The notes under the pieces are model-generated. The model was not told the DNA's origin. It saw only the letters and a program-made list of their open reading frames with translations, and did not search any database. Made by a program: the position numbers and the translations under genes. A stretch of DNA of 9,590 nt from an uncultured Lachnospiraceae bacterium (lineage in GTDB: Bacteria; Bacillota; Clostridia; Lachnospirales; Lachnospiraceae), in NCBI GenBank assembly GCA_958422845.1, contig CATZPU010000025.1:1-9590 (forward strand). The letters are read 5' to 3'. Of this stretch, positions 5,929 to 9,590 are shown piece by piece; position 1 is the first letter of the stretch, and every line of letters begins with the position of its first letter.

Positions 5929-6399
5929 TCAGTCTTCCAGCACCTTATTTTGCAGGAAGCACTCCAATAAGTAAGAAGGGTTTTCATAATACATACTGCT
6001 GTTGTAGTCGTCGATTTTTTCACTGATGAAAGAATGGTACACGCTCCACAGCGCATCTATCATTTCCATATGCTTTTCTTTTGCCGCATCCCGAATCAGC
6101 CTTTTATAGACCTTCCCGATGTCCCAGTGCGACGGTATCGCATACCGGCAGTCCCCTACATTATCAAATTCGCCCGTCCGGATCGCCGCCTCCTCTATAA
6201 AATCGTCGCTGACACGATCTATGTTATCGCTGTGATAGACGTCTGCCAAGTCGTATATCTTTGCGATCCGCTCTTTTCCCAGAGCATCCACAACGTCTTT
6301 TCGCGTGTTCTTTGTCCTGCGTGCGATATAATCGATCAGACTGCATGTAAAAAACAGGTCATTCTCCTTCTGCGGCTCTCTCCCGATAGATTCCTGCAT
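5929..6399 (-). CDS. Conserved hypothetical protein, partner gene of a DUF3990 module
   Basis: A 156-aa soluble protein, apparently complete, rich in charged residues, with no signal peptide or membrane helix. From memory this type occurs directly after DUF3990 genes in Lachnospiraceae; I know no assigned function. Visible blocks are NDLFFTCSLIDYIARRTKN (13-31), KIYDLADVYHSDNIDRVSDD (47-66), YAIPSHWDIGKVYKRLI (86-102) and KIDDYNSSMYYENPSYLLE (128-146). The first block resembles the DUF3791-type sequences found beside DUF3990. The ATG at 6399 is preferred to the GTG one codon earlier because AGGAGG stands 7 nt before it. That SD is formed by the last two codons (AGG AGG) of the upstream short ORF, whose TGA lies a few bases before the start, so the two are co-transcribed. 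No GC-rich terminator follows; the tRNA promoter lies directly downstream. Confidence 0.72.
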   Translation of the reverse strand: MQESIGREPQKENDLFFTCSLIDYIARRTKNTRKDVVDALGKERIAKIYDLADVYHSDNIDRVSDDFIEEAAIRTGEFDNVGDCRYAIPSHWDIGKVYKRLIRDAAKEKHMEMIDALWSVYHSFISEKIDDYNSSMYYENPSYLLECFLQNKVLED

Positions 6400-6403
6400 C
6401 ACT

Positions 6404-6583
6404 TCACCTCCTCACAGCCCCGATCACAATATCATAATCATGTTTTTTCCCGCTTCTGCAATCTATAATAAAATCCAGCCAATCATCGGTCATATCTTTA
6501 AAATCCTTCGTATTTCGTCCAATACGTATTTCAGGACACTCCACAGGCATATAACCGCCATGGTATACCGTCATATTTGCCAT
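6404..6583 (-). pseudogene. Shortened DUF3990-like ORF (59 codons), probable remnant
   Basis: Too short to be found by most gene callers, this ORF reads MANMTVYHGGYMPVECPEIR and continues through NTKDF (24-28), MTDDWLDFIIDCRSGKKHD (31-49) and YDIVIGAV (50-57), then RR-stop. From memory, full DUF3990 proteins are about 150-170 aa, begin with the same VYHG(S/G)...P.I..GRNTKDFG block, continue with about 45 residues containing FY.T..., and only then reach the DWLDF...CR...YDIVIGAVAND block and a further 50-60 residues. Here the middle is missing in frame at residues 28/29, and the C-terminus stops exactly at the SD of the next gene. If the family is a relative of ADP-ribosyltransferases, the YHG motif remains but the rest of the active site is gone. 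It keeps an AGAGG SD 6 nt before the ATG and a good promoter, so a small protein may still be made. Confidence 0.65.
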
Positions 6584-6626
6584 AACACGCCTCTTTTCAT
6601 ATAGTAGATTTCGCGCTTGTGTTCCT

Positions 6627-6655
6627 ATTATACCTTATTTTCTATTTAATGGAAA
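6627..6655 (-). promoter_or_regulatory. Promoter of the DUF3990-like/partner module
   Basis: On the minus strand TTTCCA (6655-6650) and a perfect TATAAT (6632-6627) are 17 bp apart. The predicted start is about 35 nt upstream of the short ORF. Confidence 0.65.
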
Positions 6656-6771
6656 CTCCCTGCCGACGAAACTCTGTTATTTTCTAATTTTAAGTTACTG
6701 TCTACTCCGTTCACAGCAACATTCGCAAATCCATTTAAAATTCACTTTTTTTAATTTTTTTCAAAAAGTAG
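6656..6771. other. Divergent spacer between module promoter and tRNA-Leu(CAG) promoter
   Basis: AT-rich sequence without an ORF. The right part (about 6735-6768) has A and T tracts that could act as an UP element for the tRNA promoter. Nothing else is recognisable. Confidence 0.4.
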
Positions 6772-6800
6772 TTGACATTTCCGTTTCTATATAGTATTAT
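6772..6800 (+). promoter_or_regulatory. Promoter of tRNA-Leu(CAG)
   Basis: TTGACA (6772-6777), a 17-bp spacer, then TATTAT (6795-6800). The tRNA begins 27 nt after the -10, leaving a short leader to be removed by RNase P. Confidence 0.85.
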
Positions 6801-6827
6801 AACGTTCGTGAGTTGCGAAACTACTTC

Positions 6828-6911
6828 GCGGAGATGGCGGAATAGGCAGACGCGCAGGCTTCAGGTGCCTGTGGTAGCAATATCGTGAGGGTTCAAGTCC
6901 CTTTCTCCGCA
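6828..6911 (+). tRNA. tRNA-Leu, anticodon CAG (reads CUG)
   Basis: An 84-nt class II tRNA. The acceptor stem GCGGAGA/TCTCCGC pairs fully and the discriminator is A. D arm GCG...CGC; anticodon stem CAGGC/GCCTG with loop TTCAGGT gives CAG. The long variable arm is GGTA-GCAA-TATC, and the T arm is GAGGG-TTCAAGT-CCCTT. No CCA is encoded. It is the only plus-strand gene in the window. Confidence 0.96.
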
Positions 6912-6917
6912 CTCATT

Positions 6918-6947
6918 ATCCTGTATCATATGATGCAGGATTTTTTT
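6918..6947 (+). terminator. Terminator of tRNA-Leu(CAG)
   Basis: Stem ATCCTGTATC (6918-6927)/GATGCAGGAT (6932-6941) with one T-G pair and a 4-nt loop, running into T7 (6941-6947). It begins 7 nt after the tRNA. Confidence 0.88.
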
Positions 6948-6985
6948 GTGTCATGGAAAGACCTTGTCACGCACTATCTGATTGC

Positions 6986-7018
6986 AAAAAGTATCCCCAG
7001 CTCTCCGCTGGGGATACT
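6986..7018 (-). terminator. Terminator downstream of the glycerate kinase unit
   Basis: A perfect 12-bp stem AGTATCCCCAGC (6990-7001)/GCTGGGGATACT (7007-7018) with a 5-nt loop. On the minus strand T5 (6990-6986) follows. It lies about 190 nt beyond the glycerate kinase stop, so it may belong to sequence between the two, and it also blocks transcription toward the tRNA. Confidence 0.8.
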
Positions 7019-7208
7019 CATACAAAACACAATATTTAACTAAACTCATGTTCCGGCATGCCATTATTTAAAAACACTGTACGATCACAGCCGCAAAACC
7101 ATCACCTCCATGGCTGCTTTGAATCTTTATTCTTCTTTGCCATGGTCACTATATCATTTTCTGCGCAGCTTGTTTCAAACTGTCCCTTAAGCTCAAGGAA
7201 ATGTCTTT
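7019..7208 (-). other. Unassigned tail between glycerate kinase and its terminator
   Basis: No convincing gene. On the minus strand a frame open across the kinase stop ends in MAKKNKDSKQPWR-stop (ATG at 7143), without an SD. At 7109-7101 there is a perfect 9-base anti-SD match GGAGGTGAT, but only ORFs of 6-8 codons follow. It may be a decayed gene or a long 3' untranslated region. Confidence 0.35.
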
Positions 7209-8348
7209 TTATCTTCCGATCTTCAGCACGCGAATCACCTGCTCGACGCTATCTGCCAGATTCTCACGCGCATTTTCCGGCCTCATCGCTTCTTCCAGTG
7301 TACAGACGCTGCGCAGGATCGGAAAGAATGCGTCGATTCCGTTTCTACAGCACTGTGACGCTTCCTTTGTGACGCTTCCCGCAAACGCCAGTACAGGAAT
7401 GCCATACTTTTTTGCAAGAGCGGCCACTCCGGCAGGCGCCTTTCCCATTGCCGTCTGTCCGTCGAGACGCCCTTCTCCCGTAATGACGAGGTCTGCATTT
7501 CTGATATGCTTTTCAAGCCCTGTCTCTTCAAGCACGATACGGACGCCTGATTCGAGCGCCGCGTTTGTAAATGTCAGAAACGCAAATCCCATACCGCCTG
7601 CCGCGCCCGCGCCTAAATGGTTCGGATCTGCCTTTACAAAGCTGCGCTTTGCAATTTCCGCATACCGCAAAAGCCAGCCGTCCATATCCGCGATCATCTC
7701 CGGCGTCGCCCCCTTCTGCGGTCCGAATACGGCGCTGCATCCGTTTTCGCCGCAAAGCGGATTCATCACGTCGCACGCAATGCGAAATTCACATTCCCGA
7801 AGTTCCGGCATTACTCTGTCTGCCGTAATCGTACAGATTTCCTTTAATCCCTTTGCGCCAAACGGCACCTGTTTTCCATTCCTGTCAAGGATTCCGTAGC
7901 CTAGCGCCTGAAGCATACCGATTCCACCGTCATTCGTCGCGCTTCCGCCGATCCCGACAACAAAACGGCGGCATCCTTTTTTGACCGCATCACGGATAAC
8001 CTCTCCGACGCCGTACGTCGTCGTATGGAGCGGATTTTTTTCTTCAGCGGATACGTGTGTGATCCCTGCTGCGCCTGCCATCTCTATAACAGCCGTTTTC
8101 GTTTTCTCAATCATACCGTACCCGCATTCCACGCTCCTTCCATGAGGTCCCGTCACACGCACGTTCTGCATCTCGCCATGCATACCGCGCACCAAAGCCT
8201 CTGCCGTTCCTTCGCCTCCGTCCGCGAGTGGACATACCGTCACCTGCGCCCCCGCATCGGCGCGCCTGATTCCCTCGGCTGCCGCATTTCCCGCCTCCAT
8301 TGAACTAAGGCTTCCTTTAAAAGAATCCAGCGCTACAACTGCTTTCAT
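7209..8348 (-). CDS. glxK: Glycerate kinase (GlxK/GarK family)
   Basis: A 379-aa cytosolic kinase that phosphorylates D-glycerate with ATP, normally to 2-phosphoglycerate in this family, feeding glycolysis. Family motifs seen from the chosen start: ALDSFKGSLSS (6-16), DGGEGT (43-48), GIGGSATNDGG (132-142), GAGAAGGMG (246-254) and ITGEGRLDGQT (289-299). Length is normal and no key block is missing. The ATG at 8348 is chosen because AAGGAGG stands 5 nt before it and the protein then begins MKAVVALDSFKGS as in relatives; a reading from 8387 adds 13 unconserved residues encoded by the preceding terminator. It follows rplT across that terminator with only about 25 nt to spare, so it is expressed either by read-through or from a promoter at the end of rplT. 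No glyoxylate or glucarate genes are adjacent to show the source of glycerate. Confidence 0.94.
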   Translation of the reverse strand: MKAVVALDSFKGSLSSMEAGNAAAEGIRRADAGAQVTVCPLADGGEGTAEALVRGMHGEMQNVRVTGPHGRSVECGYGMIEKTKTAVIEMAGAAGITHVSAEEKNPLHTTTYGVGEVIRDAVKKGCRRFVVGIGGSATNDGGIGMLQALGYGILDRNGKQVPFGAKGLKEICTITADRVMPELRECEFRIACDVMNPLCGENGCSAVFGPQKGATPEMIADMDGWLLRYAEIAKRSFVKADPNHLGAGAAGGMGFAFLTFTNAALESGVRIVLEETGLEKHIRNADLVITGEGRLDGQTAMGKAPAGVAALAKKYGIPVLAFAGSVTKEASQCCRNGIDAFFPILRSVCTLEEAMRPENARENLADSVEQVIRVLKIGR

Positions 8349-8372
8349 TTTTCCTCCTTCGTCCGTACGCAC

Positions 8373-8402
8373 AAAAAGAGACTGCACGCATTCGCGGCAG
8401 TC
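8373..8402 (-). terminator. Terminator of the infC-rpmI-rplT operon
   Basis: On the minus strand GACTGC (8402-8397) pairs with GCAGTC (8385-8380); an inner CGC/GCG pairing extends the stem with a bulge, and T5 (8377-8373) follows after a short gap. It lies 26 nt after the rplT stop and directly before the glycerate kinase SD. Confidence 0.7.
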
Positions 8403-8427
8403 CCCTGATATTTCTAACTATATATAA

Positions 8428-8784
8428 TTAAGCAAGCTTTGTCTTTGCAAGCTCTACAAGTGAAGCAAATCCTGCTGCATCGTTCACTGCCATATCAGCC
8501 AGAACTTTTCTGTTCAGCTCTACGCCTGCCAGTTTCAGACCATACATAAATTTGCTGTAGGAAAGTCCGTTCAGACGAGCACCCGCATTGATACGTGCGA
8601 TCCAGAGCTGTCTGTACTGACGCTTTCTCTGCTTACGTCCTGCATATGCGCTTGTCAGTGCGCGCATAACGGACTGCTTTGCGATTCTGTACTGTTTGGA
8701 GCGTGCTCCTCTGTATCCCTTAGCCAGCTTTAATACTCTGTTATGTTTTTTTCTAGCGTTCATTCCGCCTTTAATTCTTGCCAT
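8428..8784 (-). CDS. rplT: 50S ribosomal protein L20
   Basis: A 118-aa protein of typical length, essential for early 50S assembly through binding to 23S rRNA; in many bacteria it also represses its own operon. The basic N-terminal extension [20 protein letters not shown] and the [19 protein letters not shown] helix are diagnostic, as are QLWIARINA and [19 protein letters not shown] in the globular part. AAGGAGG lies 9 nt before the ATG. It is the last gene of the infC-rpmI-rplT operon, 25 nt after rpmI. Confidence 0.98.
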   Translation of the reverse strand: MARIKGGMNARKKHNRVLKLAKGYRGARSKQYRIAKQSVMRALTSAYAGRKQRKRQYRQLWIARINAGARLNGLSYSKFMYGLKLAGVELNRKVLADMAVNDAAGFASLVELAKTKLA

Positions 8785-8809
8785 GTCTTATCTCCTCCTT
8801 CGCCTGATC

Positions 8810-9007
8810 TTATAAGTACGGTAAAATCTTCTTCATGTTCTGAGCGTTTGTAGCATCTGTGATAGCTGCCTGTCTCAGATTTCTCTTTCTCTTGGTGGAC
8901 TTCTTTGTTAAGATATGGCTCTTATAAGCTTTACTTCTCTTTAATAATCCTGTACCTGTTTTTTTGAAACGTTTTGCAGCTGCTCTGCTGGTCTTCATTT
9001 TTGGCAT
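8810..9007 (-). CDS. rpmI: 50S ribosomal protein L35
   Basis: A 65-aa, strongly basic ribosomal protein. [20 protein letters not shown] at the N-terminus and the [16 protein letters not shown] block are characteristic. AAGGAGG stands 9 nt before the ATG. It lies between infC (33-nt gap) and rplT, the conserved bacterial order. Length and sequence show nothing odd. Confidence 0.98.
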   Translation of the reverse strand: MPKMKTSRAAAKRFKKTGTGLLKRSKAYKSHILTKKSTKRKRNLRQAAITDATNAQNMKKILPYL

Positions 9008-9040
9008 CTTAATATTCCTCCTTATATTTAAATATGTGAA

Positions 9041-9547
9041 CTAACGTTTTTCCGACAGGAAAAGTGTCAGGCTCCTGCCCTCCTGCTTAATCGGCTTGTC
9101 GATGACAGCGACGTCCGCCATCTCCTTTGCGAACTCCTCAAGGATGTAGCGATGCGCCTGCATATGCGCCATCTCACGTCCGCGGAACCGCAGGGTGACT
9201 TTTACCTTATTTCCCTTTGCGATGAACTTCTTTGCGTTGTTCATCTTCGTATTCAGGTCGTTTACATCAATATTCGGTGACAACCGTACCTCTTTGATCT
9301 CAACTGTTTTCTGTTTCTTTCTGGCTTCTTTTTCTTTACGCGCCAGTTCATAACGATACTTTCCGTAATCGATAATCTTACATACTGGCGGTTTTGCCGT
9401 CGGAGCGATTTTCACAAGATCAAGCTCTGCTTCCCTCGCAAGCTTAAGCGCGTCTTTTGACGACATAATTCCGAGCTGATCGCCGTTTTCGCCGATTACG
9501 CGGACTTCACGGTCCCTGATTTGTTCGTTAATCATTAATTCGCTAAT
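9041..9547 (-). CDS. infC: Translation initiation factor IF-3, AUU start
   Basis: A 168-aa factor that binds the 30S subunit, keeps it apart from 50S and checks the initiator tRNA-start codon pairing. The N-domain has MINEQIRDREVRVIGENG (5-22) and the signature KPPVCKIIDYGKYRYE (52-67); a Lys-rich linker (about 70-87) leads to the C-domain, with NTKMNNAKKFIAKGNKVKV (99-117) and FRGREMAH (121-128). I place the start at ATT (9547-9545), because GGAGGTG (9561-9555) lies 7 nt before it. AUU is the known infC start in many bacteria and lets IF-3 limit its own synthesis. The alternative ATG at 9535 lacks an SD at the right distance, and an ATG at 9565 lies before the SD. Confidence 0.93.
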   Translation of the reverse strand: MSELMINEQIRDREVRVIGENGDQLGIMSSKDALKLAREAELDLVKIAPTAKPPVCKIIDYGKYRYELARKEKEARKKQKTVEIKEVRLSPNIDVNDLNTKMNNAKKFIAKGNKVKVTLRFRGREMAHMQAHRYILEEFAKEMADVAVIDKPIKQEGRSLTLFLSEKR

Positions 9548-9571
9548 GGTACTGCACCTCCACACATTGAT

Positions 9572-9590
9572 ATAAAAATAAGAGTGGACA
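9572..9590 (-). promoter_or_regulatory. Probable 3' arm and T-tract of the infC leader attenuator, cut by the window edge
   Basis: On the minus strand the sequence enters with TGTCCACTC followed by TTATTTTTAT, about 15 nt before the infC SD. This is the shape of the 3' half of a terminator hairpin. Firmicute infC operons often carry an L20-binding leader that ends in such a terminator. The 5' arm would lie outside the window, so this is inference. Confidence 0.35.

Noticed and set aside
6404..6583. Chance short ORF with no meaning
   Set aside because: It has a promoter, an SD, a stop merging with the next SD, and two blocks that I recognise from DUF3990 in the right order.
5760..6911. Integrative element attached to a tRNA gene
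   Set aside because: No integrase, and no duplicate of a tRNA 3' end beyond the two complete genes; the module lies on their 5' sides.
7201..7899. Plus-strand open frame of 232 codons opposite glycerate kinase
   Set aside because: A shadow of a well-supported kinase; composition is Ser/Pro/Ala-rich as expected for a reversed coding strand.

Overview
The window reads as chromosomal DNA of a Clostridia-type Firmicute, most likely a gut Lachnospiraceae. The grounds are strong AGGAGG ribosome binding sites before almost every gene, moderate GC with AT-rich spacers, tRNA genes without an encoded CCA, rho-independent terminators after most units, an infC-rpmI-rplT operon with an AUU start, a papain-like lipoprotein protease with a lectin-like tail, and a DUF3990-type accessory module. 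I infer this from content and did no search. All protein genes lie on the minus strand; only one tRNA lies on the plus strand.

Reading each unit in its transcription direction: (1) Positions 3401 down to 1 hold an operon with a near-consensus promoter: yfcE-type phosphodiesterase, THUMP/RlmL-type rRNA methyltransferase, C1-family lipoprotein protease and the first 40 codons of rdgB. The first three overlap by 4 nt at each junction, so they are probably translationally coupled. A three-copy 26-bp tandem repeat lies just upstream of the promoter. (2) 3853-3510 is a single-domain rhodanese gene whose Shine-Dalgarno (SD) is separated from its start by a hairpin. (3) 4145-3930 is a 71-aa Asn/Ser-rich protein of unknown role with its own terminator. 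(4) 4324-4356 is an isolated perfect 14-bp hairpin with a possible plus-strand promoter. (5) 5651-4488 is an LCP-family cell-wall ligase gene with a terminator. (6) 5884-5725 is tRNA-Leu(AAG) with a full consensus promoter and a terminator. (7) 6655-5929 is an accessory module: a shrunken 59-codon DUF3990 relative followed by an intact 156-aa partner gene. (8) 6772-6947, on the plus strand, is tRNA-Leu(CAG). (9) 8348-7209 is glycerate kinase, followed by about 190 nt of unassigned sequence and a terminator. (10) 9590-8373 is infC-rpmI-rplT with a terminator; the end of what is probably its leader attenuator is cut by the window edge.

Most genes are housekeeping: translation (IF3, L35, L20, two tRNA-Leu, 23S methylation), nucleotide-pool cleaning (RdgB), cell-wall polymer attachment (LCP) and glycerate phosphorylation. 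The best candidates for something undescribed are the compacted DUF3990 ORF with its preserved partner between two divergent tRNA-Leu genes, the tRNA-Leu with an A34 anticodon, the 9-residue repeat inserted in the protease catalytic domain, the hairpin spacing the rhodanese SD from its start, and the isolated hairpin at 4324-4356.
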